Source of the DNA: a bacterium
Lineage (GTDB): Bacteria > Sysuimicrobiota > Sysuimicrobiia > Sysuimicrobiales > Humicultoraceae
Direction: 5' to 3'
Assembly (NCBI GenBank): GCA_031082185.1
Contig: JAVHLI010000003.1
Span: 124,001 to 188,000, forward strand
Length of the DNA stretch: 64,000 bases
Position numbers and translations under genes: made by a program. This document shows positions 45,496 through 54,056 of the stretch, one piece after another (the stretch's first letter is position 1; each line of letters opens with the position of its first letter). Below the pieces are notes generated by a model that saw nothing but the letters and a program-made list of their open reading frames with translations, searched no databases and was not told the DNA's origin.

Positions 45496-46391
45496 GGCCT
45501 TCCTTCCTGCTCCAGCGCCGCGACACCATCGAGAAGCTGATCCAGCCACTGCGCCCGCACTGCCGCGGCGTCGTCGTGATGCTTGAAGAGCACGCCCAGC
45601 GTTTCCTCGACCGCGGCCCGGTCGAGATGGTCCCGGTGGAGGGCCATGAGCGCGGCGCTCCAGTCCAGGGTCTCGGCGACCCCCGGGGCCTTCTCCAGGC
45701 GGAGGCGCCGGATCAGTTGCATGAAGGCGCTGATCTGCTCGGCCAGGCGCCCATTGACCGCCGGTACCTTGCGCCTGACGATCTCCAGCTCCTTCTCAAA
45801 CGTGGGGTAATCAATCCAGAGGTACAGACACCTCCGACGCAGCGCGTCGCCGAGCTCCCGGGTGCGGTTGCTGGTGAGCACCACGTTGGGAATCGCGGTG
45901 GCCGCTATCGTGCCGATCTCTGGGATGGAAACCTGGAAGTCGGAGAGGACCTCCAGGAGAAACGCCTCGAACTCCTCGTCGGCCCGGTCTATCTCGTCCA
46001 CCAGCAGTACAGGCGACTGCGACCTGGTGATGGCGTCCAGCAGCGGCCGCTTGAGGAGAAACCCCTCGCTGAATATCTCGGCCTCGCGCTCGGCGAGCGA
46101 CCGCTCGCCACCCTCGGAGAGCCGGATGTGGAGGAGCTGCTTCTGGTAGTTCCACTCGTAGAGCGCGGTGGTGGCGTCGAGACCCTCGTAGCACTGCAAC
46201 CGAATCAGGTCTGCATCGAGGGCTCGGGCCATTACCTTCGCCACCTCGGTCTTCCCCACGCCTGCGGCGCCCTCTATGAGCAGGGGTTTGCGCAGCGTGA
46301 TGGACAGGTAGACGCTCGTCGCGATCGTGCGGTCGGCGACGTAGCCCTGATTGGCCAGCAGCTCCTGGATGTGGTTGATCTCGGAGTGCAT
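45441..46391 (-). CDS. MoxR-family AAA+ ATPase (CoxD-like)
   Basis: ATG 46391 follows GGAGCAGGGG and gives 316 residues. Walker A IEGAAGVGKTEVAKV, Walker B PVLLVDEIDRADEEFE, sensor 1 VVLTSNRTREL and arginine finger ALRRRCLYLWIDYP are intact. MoxR ATPases act as chaperones that insert metal or cofactor, and CoxD is needed for maturation of the CO-dehydrogenase active site in Oligotropha. It sits between the FAD-subunit gene (15-base gap) and CoxE, the standard pairing. Confidence 0.92.
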   Translation of the reverse strand: MHSEINHIQELLANQGYVADRTIATSVYLSITLRKPLLIEGAAGVGKTEVAKVMARALDADLIRLQCYEGLDATTALYEWNYQKQLLHIRLSEGGERSLAEREAEIFSEGFLLKRPLLDAITRSQSPVLLVDEIDRADEEFEAFLLEVLSDFQVSIPEIGTIAATAIPNVVLTSNRTRELGDALRRRCLYLWIDYPTFEKELEIVRRKVPAVNGRLAEQISAFMQLIRRLRLEKAPGVAETLDWSAALMALHRDHLDRAAVEETLGVLFKHHDDAAAVRAQWLDQLLDGVAALEQEGRPWSQEAVVRAAERLAIRR

Positions 46392-46406
46392 CCCCTGCTC
46401 CACCAA

Positions 46407-47309
46407 TCAGGCCCGCGACGCAGCCCGTCCGCGGCGCCGGACCGCCATGGCCCGGTCGCGGGCGAGCGTAAGGGCACGGCGGGTAAGAACGCCGGCCAGA
46501 TGCATCCGGTACTCGGCGCTGGCGTGGATGTCGGGGTTGGCCTCGACCCCGTCCGCGGCGGATGCGGCGGCAGCTGCCAGCACCTCGTCGGTGGGCTCCG
46601 CTCCGGCCAGGGCCGCTTCGACGCCGAACGCCCGATAGGCAGTGGAGGCCACGCCGGTGATGCCCACGCGGACGTGGACGCAATGGCCGGCCGGGTCCAA
46701 CCCGATCACGGCCGCCACCCCGGCCAGCGCGAAGCCGGAGGCCGGGTTGGGCATCTTCAGGTATGCCGCGCCCAACCTGGGAGGGGCCGCGGGGATGGCG
46801 ATCTCCGTCAGAAGCTCGTCCGGCCCTGCGGCGGTCGTCATGAGCCCCAGGAAGAACTCCGCGGCCGGGACGGTCCGCACGCCGGATGGGCCCAGCAGCG
46901 TGAACTCCGCGTCCAGCGCCAGCACCGTGGCAGGGTAGTCTGCCACGGGATCGGCGTGCACGAGGGTGCCGCCGATCGTCCCTAGGTTGCGCACTTGAAG
47001 GTCGCCGATGACCGCCGCGGTTTCTGCGAGGACCGGGGCTGCCCGGCGCACCGTCGGTGAGATCTCAATCTCCCGGTGCGTGGCCATCGCTCCAATTCGC
47101 AGCACGCCCCGGCGCAGCCGGATGCCGCGGAGAGACGCCACGCGCCCGATGTCTATCAGGTGGGCCGGCGTTGCGACCCGCAGCTTCATCATGGGAAGCA
47201 GGCTCTGCCCGCCGGCCAGGATCTTGGCGTCGTGGCCGTGCGACAGCAGCATCCGCAGGGCGGCCTGCACCGTGCGGGGCCGATGGTAGGCGAACGCGGC
47301 CGGAATCAC
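46407..47309 (-). CDS. molybdenum hydroxylase FAD-binding (medium) subunit, copy 1
   Basis: The 300-residue CoxM/XdhB-type flavoprotein passes electrons from the Fe-S subunit to its acceptor. FAD motifs ILAGGQSLLPMMKLR (near residue 31) and GDLQVRNLGTIGGTLVHADPVADYP are clear, and a CO_deh_flav_C domain ends the protein. GTG 47309 overlaps the coxG stop as GTGA. A second medium subunit is encoded at 54053-54928 with the large and small subunits, so this copy is apparently an orphan without its own L and S subunits in the window. Confidence 0.9.
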   Translation of the reverse strand: MIPAAFAYHRPRTVQAALRMLLSHGHDAKILAGGQSLLPMMKLRVATPAHLIDIGRVASLRGIRLRRGVLRIGAMATHREIEISPTVRRAAPVLAETAAVIGDLQVRNLGTIGGTLVHADPVADYPATVLALDAEFTLLGPSGVRTVPAAEFFLGLMTTAAGPDELLTEIAIPAAPPRLGAAYLKMPNPASGFALAGVAAVIGLDPAGHCVHVRVGITGVASTAYRAFGVEAALAGAEPTDEVLAAAAASAADGVEANPDIHASAEYRMHLAGVLTRRALTLARDRAMAVRRRGRAASRA

Positions 47310-47767
47310 CGGGCCGGCTCCGCGTTCGCGCGCTGTTGCACCTCGCGCTCCAGCGCCTTGAAGAACACGCCTGCCAGCTGCTTCGCCACGCCGCCGAACA
47401 AGCGATGGCCGACGCTCATCAGAACCCCGGTCACCTGAACGTCCCCGACGTACCGCACGAGCGTCGAGGCGTCCCGGCCCTCCAGGGTCAGGGCGCCCGC
47501 GGCCCTGATCGTTCCGGGCCGCCCGCCTCCCTCCACGGTCAGGGTCATTCTCTCCGGGGGGGTTCTTTCCGTGATACGCGCCTTTCCCTGGTAGGCTCCG
47601 CGCACCGGTCCGACTGCCAGCTCGATCGTGGCGTCGTAGGCGTCATCACCGGTCGGGACGAGTTGCTTGAGACCCGGGATCGTCTTCACCAACACGTCGG
47701 GGTCGTTGAGCGCGGCCCACACCTGATCGCGCGTCGCCGGAAGGAGATGCTCGCCTTCTATCTTCAT
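47306..47767 (-). CDS. coxG: CoxG family SRPBCC protein
   Basis: ATG 47767 is preceded by AGGAGGT at 6 bases and gives 153 residues. The START/SRPBCC pattern KIEGEHLLPATRDQVWAALND, VLVKTIPGLKQL and LVRYVGDVQVTGVLMSVGHRL is typical of CoxG, which anchors CO dehydrogenase-type enzymes to the membrane and is encoded in many Mo hydroxylase clusters. It is the first gene of the accessory operon, directly after a consensus promoter. Recent work gives CoxG a quinone-handling role; here that is only inferred. Confidence 0.88.
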   Translation of the reverse strand: MKIEGEHLLPATRDQVWAALNDPDVLVKTIPGLKQLVPTGDDAYDATIELAVGPVRGAYQGKARITERTPPERMTLTVEGGGRPGTIRAAGALTLEGRDASTLVRYVGDVQVTGVLMSVGHRLFGGVAKQLAGVFFKALEREVQQRANAEPAR

Positions 47768-47841
47768 GCCGGACCTCCTGGAAGCGAAGCCGGCGGAAGC
47801 TGGAAGCCGTATGGCCTGCAGCACCCGCCGTGCCATCTTTC

Positions 47842-47871
47842 ATTATAAGAAGTCTGGATTTTGCGTGTCAA
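47842..47871 (-). promoter_or_regulatory. consensus sigma-70 promoter of the cox accessory operon
   Basis: On the minus strand the -35 TTGACA (47866-47871) and -10 TATAAT (47842-47847) are both perfect, with an 18-base spacer. It lies in the gap after the asparaginase stop and about 75 bases before the coxG start, in a locally AT-rich patch. Confidence 0.88.
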
Positions 47872-47881
47872 TTTCGAGCCT

Positions 47882-48856
47882 TCACGCCTCTGCCGCCAGG
47901 TAGTCGCGCAGCGCCTCGCCGCGCAGCCCGTTGCCCAGACCCACCGCCAGCTTCAACCTGGCTTTGTGGCCCGGCAGATCGTGCACGAAGAAAACCCCAC
48001 GCGTCAGCAGATCGCGATATGCGCCCTGGTAACCGTAGCCGTCCCACATCTCGCCGGTGAGACACCGCGTGGTGACGACCACCGGGACCCCCGCGCCCAG
48101 CGCGTCACCGATGGCAGGCAGCAGCGGCGGCGGCACCCGGCCTCCGCCGAAAGCTTCTATCACGATCCCTCGGGAGCCGCTCTCCAAGCTGCAGCGGAGG
48201 AACCGATCGTCCGCGTCCACGACCAATCGGATAAGGTCCACCTTGGGCTCCATGGCGTTGAGCAGCACGCGCCGCGGGTACGGCGCTGCTACAAACGCGA
48301 TCCGGTCCCCGTACGCAAGACCCGCCGGGCCGGTCACCGGCGACTTGTAGGTGTCCTCCTTCTGCCCGCTGGTCTTGGTCACCCACCGCGCGGAGTGGAC
48401 CTCCTCGTTCAGAACCACCAACACTCCGCGCCCCCGCGCCTCGGGCGAAGCCGAGGTGCGGATCGCGTCGTAGAGGTTGCGATAGCCGTCGAACCCGATC
48501 TGCGAGGCGTTGCGCATTGCCCCGGTGAAGACGACCGGGGTCTGGCCGCCCACCGTCAGGTGCAGGTAGTAGGCAGACTCCTCGAGCGTGTCGGTCCCGT
48601 GGGTGATGACCAGAGCCGCCACCTCCGGCCGCGCGATGATCTCCGAGGCGCGGCGGCTCAACTCGAAAATCCGCTCGAGCGTCATGAAGGCGCCCGGGAT
48701 GAAGTCGAACTCTTCTACGGTTAGCGAGGCGATTGCGTCGAGCCCCGGGATCTCGCGCAGCAGGTCAGCGCCGCGTAGGACAGGCGTGGCCCCGCGGCCG
48801 TCCGCATCGCGGGTCGAGATCGTGCCGCCTGTTGTCAGTACCACGACGTTGGGCAT
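47882..48856 (-). CDS. L-asparaginase (asparaginase/glutaminase family)
   Basis: ATG 48856, with GGAGG 6 bases upstream, starts a 324-residue amidohydrolase. Nucleophile motif VLTTGGTISTRDADG is at the N-terminus, and the second catalytic motif THGTDTLEESAYYLHL supplies the Thr-Asp pair. GAMRNASQIGFDGYRNLYDA and RGIVIEAFGGG fit the bacterial family. No signal peptide is seen, so it is probably the cytoplasmic type. It lies 58 bases downstream of two phosphate transporter genes on the same strand and may be read with them. Confidence 0.92.
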   Translation of the reverse strand: MPNVVVLTTGGTISTRDADGRGATPVLRGADLLREIPGLDAIASLTVEEFDFIPGAFMTLERIFELSRRASEIIARPEVAALVITHGTDTLEESAYYLHLTVGGQTPVVFTGAMRNASQIGFDGYRNLYDAIRTSASPEARGRGVLVVLNEEVHSARWVTKTSGQKEDTYKSPVTGPAGLAYGDRIAFVAAPYPRRVLLNAMEPKVDLIRLVVDADDRFLRCSLESGSRGIVIEAFGGGRVPPPLLPAIGDALGAGVPVVVTTRCLTGEMWDGYGYQGAYRDLLTRGVFFVHDLPGHKARLKLAVGLGNGLRGEALRDYLAAEA

Positions 48857-48914
48857 AGATGCCTCCATCGGGCGGCCCGGCCGTCGGGCTCCTGCGCGCC
48901 CCGAGACAGGGTTC

Positions 48915-49850
48915 TCATCGTATCAGGCGGTAGACCACCAGCAACAGCCAGGCCGCGGCGCCCGAGCCCGCGACGCTGATTACCCATCCGGCCGGGATCA
49001 CCATCAGGGTTCGGCGGTTGACGCCCATGATCCCCTTGGTGAGGCCGACCCCGACAACCGCGCCGACGATCGCCTGTGAGGTGGACACGGGGATCCCAAT
49101 CTGGGTGAACAGGTGAATCGTGATCGCCGTGGCCGTCGTGGCCACCAGGGCGGAGATCGGATCCAGCGCCGTGATCTGCTTTCCAACCACCGCCATGACA
49201 CGATGGCTGTAGGTCAGCACGCCTAGCGCTATGGCCGCGCCGCCCAGGGCGGCACCGGAAGAGGCCCCGATCACCCCGACGGCCACGTACGGCGCCATGG
49301 CGTTGCCGACGTTGTTGGCGCCCATGGCATAGGCGGCATAGCAACCTATGACAACCGCGGCGTATTGCACGGACCGCTGGAAGAACAGCGCGCTTCCCAG
49401 ACGCCCGGCAGCCAGCGCCGCGAGCCCCCTGTAGATCAGGTAGGCGATGGTGGCGGCTCCAACCGGCGTCGCCACCATTGAGGTGGCTACCCTCATCACG
49501 ATCGGGATGTTGAACCCCGCCCGTTCGGCGAACCCGACGCCGATGAGCGCACCGATTATCGCGTGCGAGGTCGAGACCGGCATCCCGAATCTGGTCATCA
49601 CGTGCACGTTAATGGCCGCCGCCAGGGCGGCCACCACGCTCATCTCGAGTGAGAGGTGGGTAAAACCGCCCAGGGCCGGAAAGATCTTCTGCCCCTCGAC
49701 CACGGCGCCCAGGAAGCCGAAGGCCGCGGTGAGGACCGCGGCCCGGCGCAGCGTGACGATGTTGGCGCCTACCTGGGGGCCGAATGCGTTGGCGGTATCG
49801 TTGGCGCCGATCCCCCAACCGAGGTAGAGACCTGGAAGGAGACTCAGCAC
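48915..49850 (-). CDS. PiT-family low-affinity phosphate transporter, copy B
   Basis: The 311-residue membrane protein has duplicated PHO-4 signatures: GANDTANAFGPQVGA near the start with FGMPVSTSHAIIGALIG, and in the second half GANNVGNAMAPYVAVG with IGIPVSTSQAIVGAVVG. It should cotransport inorganic phosphate with H+ or Na+. It is closely similar along its length to copy A, encoded 57 bases upstream, so the pair is a recent tandem duplication. The DUF47 gene heads this unit. Confidence 0.93.
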   Translation of the reverse strand: MLSLLPGLYLGWGIGANDTANAFGPQVGANIVTLRRAAVLTAAFGFLGAVVEGQKIFPALGGFTHLSLEMSVVAALAAAINVHVMTRFGMPVSTSHAIIGALIGVGFAERAGFNIPIVMRVATSMVATPVGAATIAYLIYRGLAALAAGRLGSALFFQRSVQYAAVVIGCYAAYAMGANNVGNAMAPYVAVGVIGASSGAALGGAAIALGVLTYSHRVMAVVGKQITALDPISALVATTATAITIHLFTQIGIPVSTSQAIVGAVVGVGLTKGIMGVNRRTLMVIPAGWVISVAGSGAAAWLLLVVYRLIR

Positions 49851-49907
49851 GGATGAGCCGCTCCGGGGGCGGCCCGTGTGCCTATGCCCATGCCCCTGCC
49901 GACCTTC

Positions 49908-50843
49908 TCACCGCAACAGGCCTGACCCTGCCATCAGGAGGTAGCCCGTGATTCCCGAACCCAGGATGCTGATAACCCATCCCGCTGGGATCATCCAGAA
50001 CATCCGGCGGTTGACCGCCACCACCCCTTTGGTAAGCCCGACGCCGACCACCGCGCCGACGATCGCCTGCGAGGTGGAAACCGGGATCTTGAGCTGGGTG
50101 AAAAGGTGGACCGTGATCGCCGTGGCCAGCGCCGCCACCAGCGCGGTGATCGGGTCCAACGCCGTGATCTGCTTGCCGACCAGCATGACGACGTTCCGGC
50201 TGTAGGTGAGCACGCCGGCGGCGATGGCCACTCCGCCCAGCGCAGCCCCGGCGGCAGGGCCTATCACGCCCACGGCCACAAACGGGGCCATCGCGTTGCC
50301 GACGTTATTGGAACCCAGCGCGTACGCGGCGTAGCACCCCACCACCACAGCGGAATAGCGCACGGCACGGCCGAAGAGCATCCCCCCGCCGAGCCTCCCG
50401 GCCGCCACCGCGGCGAGCAGCCGGTGGAGGAGGTAGGCACCGACCCCGGCCCCGATCGGCGCGGCCATCATCGAGGCGACCATCCGCGCTGCGATCGTTG
50501 GATCGGAGCCTTTCCCCGTATACAGCCCTGCGGCAATCAGCGCGCCGAAGATGGCGTGCGAGGTCGAGATGGGCAGCCCCAGCTTCGTCATGACGTTGGT
50601 CGTGATGCCGGCGGCCATCGCGGCGATGATGCTCGTCTCCAGCGTCAGGCTGGTAAGGCGCCCCAGCGTTGGGAATACCTTCTCGCCCTCCAGAACCGCG
50701 CCGAGGAAAGCGAAGATCGCCGCCAGGACTATCGCGCGGCGGTAGGCGATGATGTTGGCGCCGATCTGGGGGCCGAAGGTGTTGGCCGCGTCGTTGGCCC
50801 CAATCCCCCAGCCGAGGTAGAGGGCAGGCAGTATTGCGATCAT
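49908..50843 (-). CDS. PiT-family low-affinity phosphate transporter, copy A
   Basis: The 311-residue protein is the same length as copy B, with GANDAANTFGPQIGA and LGLPISTSHAIFGALIA in the first half and GSNNVGNAMAPFVAVG with KIPVSTSQAIVGAVVG in the second. The second GANN signature is changed to GSNN. It starts 3 bases after the DUF47 stop, the usual PhoU-like-PiT pairing, which suggests that DUF47 controls this copy directly. Confidence 0.93.
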   Translation of the reverse strand: MIAILPALYLGWGIGANDAANTFGPQIGANIIAYRRAIVLAAIFAFLGAVLEGEKVFPTLGRLTSLTLETSIIAAMAAGITTNVMTKLGLPISTSHAIFGALIAAGLYTGKGSDPTIAARMVASMMAAPIGAGVGAYLLHRLLAAVAAGRLGGGMLFGRAVRYSAVVVGCYAAYALGSNNVGNAMAPFVAVGVIGPAAGAALGGVAIAAGVLTYSRNVVMLVGKQITALDPITALVAALATAITVHLFTQLKIPVSTSQAIVGAVVGVGLTKGVVAVNRRMFWMIPAGWVISILGSGITGYLLMAGSGLLR

Positions 50844-50845
50844 GT

Positions 50846-51514
50846 CTAGATCTTCAGGCCGATAATCAGTGCCTCAAGACGGTCGCCCGCGTCCTCCATC
50901 TTGTCGGACATCTCGGTCAGTGTATCAAGGAACTGCTTCAGGTGGGCCTTGCCGGCCAGGGGAAGCTCAGAGGTGAAGATCTGCCGGGTCATCTTCCACT
51001 CGATGCCGTCAATCAGTGATTCGGTGACGCCGAGCTTGGTCAGGCTATCGCGGATCACCCGTTGATCAGGGGTCAAGAAGAAGTTCGTCACGGCATCGTG
51101 CAGACCGCCGTAGGCCACCAGGGTTTGCTCCTGTATCTGCTGGATGTGCTCCGCGTACTCCGAGGGGATCTCGGGGCGCTGGCCCAGCAGAAAGTCGCAC
51201 GCCACCTCGGCCGCATCGGCGATCATGTCCATCCGCTCAACGAACTCGTGGATGTCGGATCGGAAAATCGGCAGAAACGCTCCCCGGTAGAGCAGATCAA
51301 CCACCGAGCGCCGCATCTGGTCCGCGTCGGTTTCCAGGTGGTCCACCTCGATCGCTCCTGCCTTGGCCTCTTCAATCCGGCCGGCGAGGTAGTCGTCCAT
51401 GACGGTTCGGGCCCGCGCCACGCACTCACCGACCTTGTCTAGGTGTTGGAGAAGCAACTCGCGGACTTCCCCCTCGCTGCCGTGTCCAAAGATGAACTTC
51501 ATCGCTCTTGCCAC
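50846..51514 (-). CDS. DUF47 (PhoU-like) putative phosphate transport regulator
   Basis: GTG 51514 is chosen because GGAGGTGA lies 5 bases upstream; ATG 51502 is an alternative. The protein of about 222 residues is all-helical: MKFIFGHGSEGEVRELLLQH, DHLETDADQMRRSVVDLLY, FRSDIHEFVERMDMIADAAE and LTEMSDKMEDAGDRLEALI. DUF47 proteins resemble PhoU and are encoded next to PiT transporters as modulators. Repeated Glu/Asp pairs fit metal-cluster binding as in PhoU. It is the first gene of the phosphate unit and is divergent from the hydroxylase large-subunit gene. Confidence 0.9.
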   Translation of the reverse strand: MARAMKFIFGHGSEGEVRELLLQHLDKVGECVARARTVMDDYLAGRIEEAKAGAIEVDHLETDADQMRRSVVDLLYRGAFLPIFRSDIHEFVERMDMIADAAEVACDFLLGQRPEIPSEYAEHIQQIQEQTLVAYGGLHDAVTNFFLTPDQRVIRDSLTKLGVTESLIDGIEWKMTRQIFTSELPLAGKAHLKQFLDTLTEMSDKMEDAGDRLEALIIGLKI

Positions 51515-51707
51515 TGCCGTCACCTCCAAGAGGCATTCCTCCCGTAGGTTCGTCGCCGCCGCGGCCCCTCCTCCGCCCGGCCGGATGCACCGCGGTAGGG
51601 CAGGAGCACCGTTCACGCGCCGCGAAGAAGCCGGTACTCCCGCAGGGCTCGACGTTCCGCAGCGGTCCCGGGCAACCCGGCAGGCTGTGGCGTTGGAGGC
51701 GCACACG

Positions 51708-54056
51708 ATGGGGACGCGGTGGTTCGGCGAACGGATCCGGCGGGTCGAGGATCCCCGGCTGCTGACCGGCAGGGGCACCTACGTGGACGACATTCAACCG
51801 CCCAACCTGCTCCACGGGGCTGTGCTCCGAAGCCCGCATGCCCGCGCGCGGATCGTGCGGATTGACGCCTCCGGGGCCCGGGCGATGCCCGGCGTCGCCG
51901 CGGTCTATACCCACGCCGACCTGCCGCCGCCGCTGGGGGATCCGCTACCCAGGCTCATTCCCCATCCTACCCTGGTCCACCACAAGACCCAGGTGGCACT
52001 GGCCGCGGAGAGTGTCCGACACGTGGGCGAGCCGGTGGCGTTCGTGGTAGCCGAAAGCCGCTACCTGGCCGAGGATGCCCTGGAGGCCATCGAGGTTGAG
52101 TACGAGGTACTACCGGCCGTTGCAGATTTGGAGACCGCGGCCGGGCCCGACGGCCCTCTGGTCCACGAGGATGCCGGCACCAACGTGGCCGCGCACTACA
52201 CCCAGCAGGTGGGCGACCCCGAGGGTGCGTTTGCCCGCGCTCCGCACGTCTTCCGCGAGAGGATCCGCATGGACCGGGGGACGGCCGCCTCCATGGAGAC
52301 CCGCGGGGTCGTGGCGATCTGGGACGCGCGCATGCGCAACCTGGTGATCTATGACTCAACGCAGTCGCCCATCCCGATTCGCAACGGCCTGGCGCAGCTG
52401 TTCGGCCTTCCCCAGAACAACGTACGGGTGGTCGCGCCCGATGTGGGTGGTGGATTCGGGCCCAAGATCATGATGTTCTACCCCGAGGAGATCCTGGTGC
52501 CGCTGGCCGCGATGCGCCTGGGCCGGCCGGTCAAGTGGATCGAGGACCGGCGCGAGAACTTCGTGGCCACCAACCAGGAGCGGGAGCAGATCCACGACGT
52601 TGAGATCGCGGTGGACGGCGAGGGCCGGATCCTGGGCGTGCGCACCGTCTTCCTCCACGACGCCGGCGCCTACATCGCCTATGGGCTGATCGTGCCCATC
52701 GTCGCCAGCACCACGCTGGTCGGTCCATACAAGATCCCCAACTACCACTGCGAGTTCAAAGCCGTGTTCACGAACAAGACCCAGGTGAGCCCCTACCGCG
52801 GGGCAGGCCGGCCTCAGGGCGTCTTCATCATGGAGCGCCTACTGGATAGGGTGGCGCGGGAGCTGGAGATCGACCGCGCCGAGGTCCGCCGGCGCAACCT
52901 GATACAGCCCGACGAGTTCCCCTACGACACCGGGCTGATCTACCAGGACAACGCGCCGCTCATCTACGACAGCGGCAACTACCCCGCGGTGCTGAAGAAG
53001 ACCCTCGAGATGATAGGGTATGCCCTCTGGCCACAGAGGCAGGCCGAGGCGCGCAAGGCAGGACGAGCGGTGGGCCTGGGCCTGGCCCTCTACGTGGAAG
53101 GCACCGGAATCGGTCCATACGAAGGATGCCGGGTCACGGTAGAGCCGACGGGCAGGGTGTTCGCGGCGACGAGCGTGGGCACGCAGGGCCAAGGACACTT
53201 CACCGTGTTCGCGCAAATCATCGCGGATGCCCTGGGCGTGGACGTGCGCGACGTCACGGTCACCACCGGCGATACCGCGGCGTTTGGATGGGGCACCGGG
53301 ACGTTTGCAAGCCGCTCGGCCGTGGTGGCAGGCAACGCGGTGGCGCTCGCGGGCCAGGCGGTGCGGGAGAAGGCGCTCACGGTCGCCGCGGGGATGCTGG
53401 AGGCGAGCCCGGACGACCTCGAACTTGCCGAGGGAAAGGTCTTCGTGCGCGGAGCGCCGGCAAGGTCCGTAACGTTGGGCGAGGTCGCCTCCGCGGCCAA
53501 CCCGCTCCGCGGAACCATCCCAAAGGAATGGGAAGGTCCGGGGCTGGAAGCCTCACGCTATTTCGCCCCGCCGCGGGGCAGCTTCGCCGGCGGGTGTCAC
53601 GCCGCAATCATAGAGGTTGACCGGGAGACAGGGACGGTGCACGTCGAGCGGTACGTGGTTGTCCACGACTGCGGCACCGTGATCAACCCTATGATCCTGG
53701 ACGGACAGATCCAGGGCGGCGTGGCCCAGGGCATCGGCGGTGCCTTCTATGAGAAACTGGTCTACGACGAGGACGGCCAGCTCCTGACGCAGACGTTCAT
53801 GGACTACCTGCTGCCGACCGCAGCCGAGGTCCCCAAGGTCGAGATCGGACATGTCGAGACCCCGTCCCCGCTCAACCCGCTGGGCGTGAAGGGCGCGGGG
53901 GAGGCGGGTGTGATCCCGGCCGCGGCGGTCATCGCCTCGGCCCTGGACGATGCCCTGGGCACGCAGGTCGCGGAGATGCCGCTTTCGCACAACCGCCTGC
54001 TGGAACTGCTGTGCTGCGCGGAAGCCCCGGCGGCAGATCGGAGAGTGCCATCGTGA
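51708..54056 (+). CDS. molybdenum hydroxylase large subunit (CoxL-like, not form I CO dehydrogenase)
   Basis: ATG 51708 has GGAGG 8 bases upstream; a longer frame from 51399 is antisense to DUF47 and rejected. The 782-residue protein has RRVEDPRLLTGRGTYVDDI at the N-terminus, DVGGGFGPKIMMFYPE, GTQGQGHFTVFAQI and the catalytic Glu in KGAGEAGVIPAAA (about residue 732). The active-site loop is SPYRGAGRPQG (about residue 360), lacking the CSFR cysteine of form I CoxL. It therefore belongs to the form II/xanthine-dehydrogenase-like group. It is encoded with medium and small subunits; the substrate is probably an N-heterocycle or aldehyde. Confidence 0.92.
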   Translation: MGTRWFGERIRRVEDPRLLTGRGTYVDDIQPPNLLHGAVLRSPHARARIVRIDASGARAMPGVAAVYTHADLPPPLGDPLPRLIPHPTLVHHKTQVALAAESVRHVGEPVAFVVAESRYLAEDALEAIEVEYEVLPAVADLETAAGPDGPLVHEDAGTNVAAHYTQQVGDPEGAFARAPHVFRERIRMDRGTAASMETRGVVAIWDARMRNLVIYDSTQSPIPIRNGLAQLFGLPQNNVRVVAPDVGGGFGPKIMMFYPEEILVPLAAMRLGRPVKWIEDRRENFVATNQEREQIHDVEIAVDGEGRILGVRTVFLHDAGAYIAYGLIVPIVASTTLVGPYKIPNYHCEFKAVFTNKTQVSPYRGAGRPQGVFIMERLLDRVARELEIDRAEVRRRNLIQPDEFPYDTGLIYQDNAPLIYDSGNYPAVLKKTLEMIGYALWPQRQAEARKAGRAVGLGLALYVEGTGIGPYEGCRVTVEPTGRVFAATSVGTQGQGHFTVFAQIIADALGVDVRDVTVTTGDTAAFGWGTGTFASRSAVVAGNAVALAGQAVREKALTVAAGMLEASPDDLELAEGKVFVRGAPARSVTLGEVASAANPLRGTIPKEWEGPGLEASRYFAPPRGSFAGGCHAAIIEVDRETGTVHVERYVVVHDCGTVINPMILDGQIQGGVAQGIGGAFYEKLVYDEDGQLLTQTFMDYLLPTAAEVPKVEIGHVETPSPLNPLGVKGAGEAGVIPAAAVIASALDDALGTQVAEMPLSHNRLLELLCCAEAPAADRRVPS

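Noticed and set aside
45054-46985. 643-codon plus-strand frame across coxE, moxR and the FAD subunit
   Set aside because: Arg/Pro-rich low-complexity translation antisense to three well-supported genes.
51708-54056. Form I aerobic CO dehydrogenase (CoxL)
   Set aside because: The active-site loop reads PYRGAGR and lacks the Cys of AYRCSFR, so CO oxidation is not supported.
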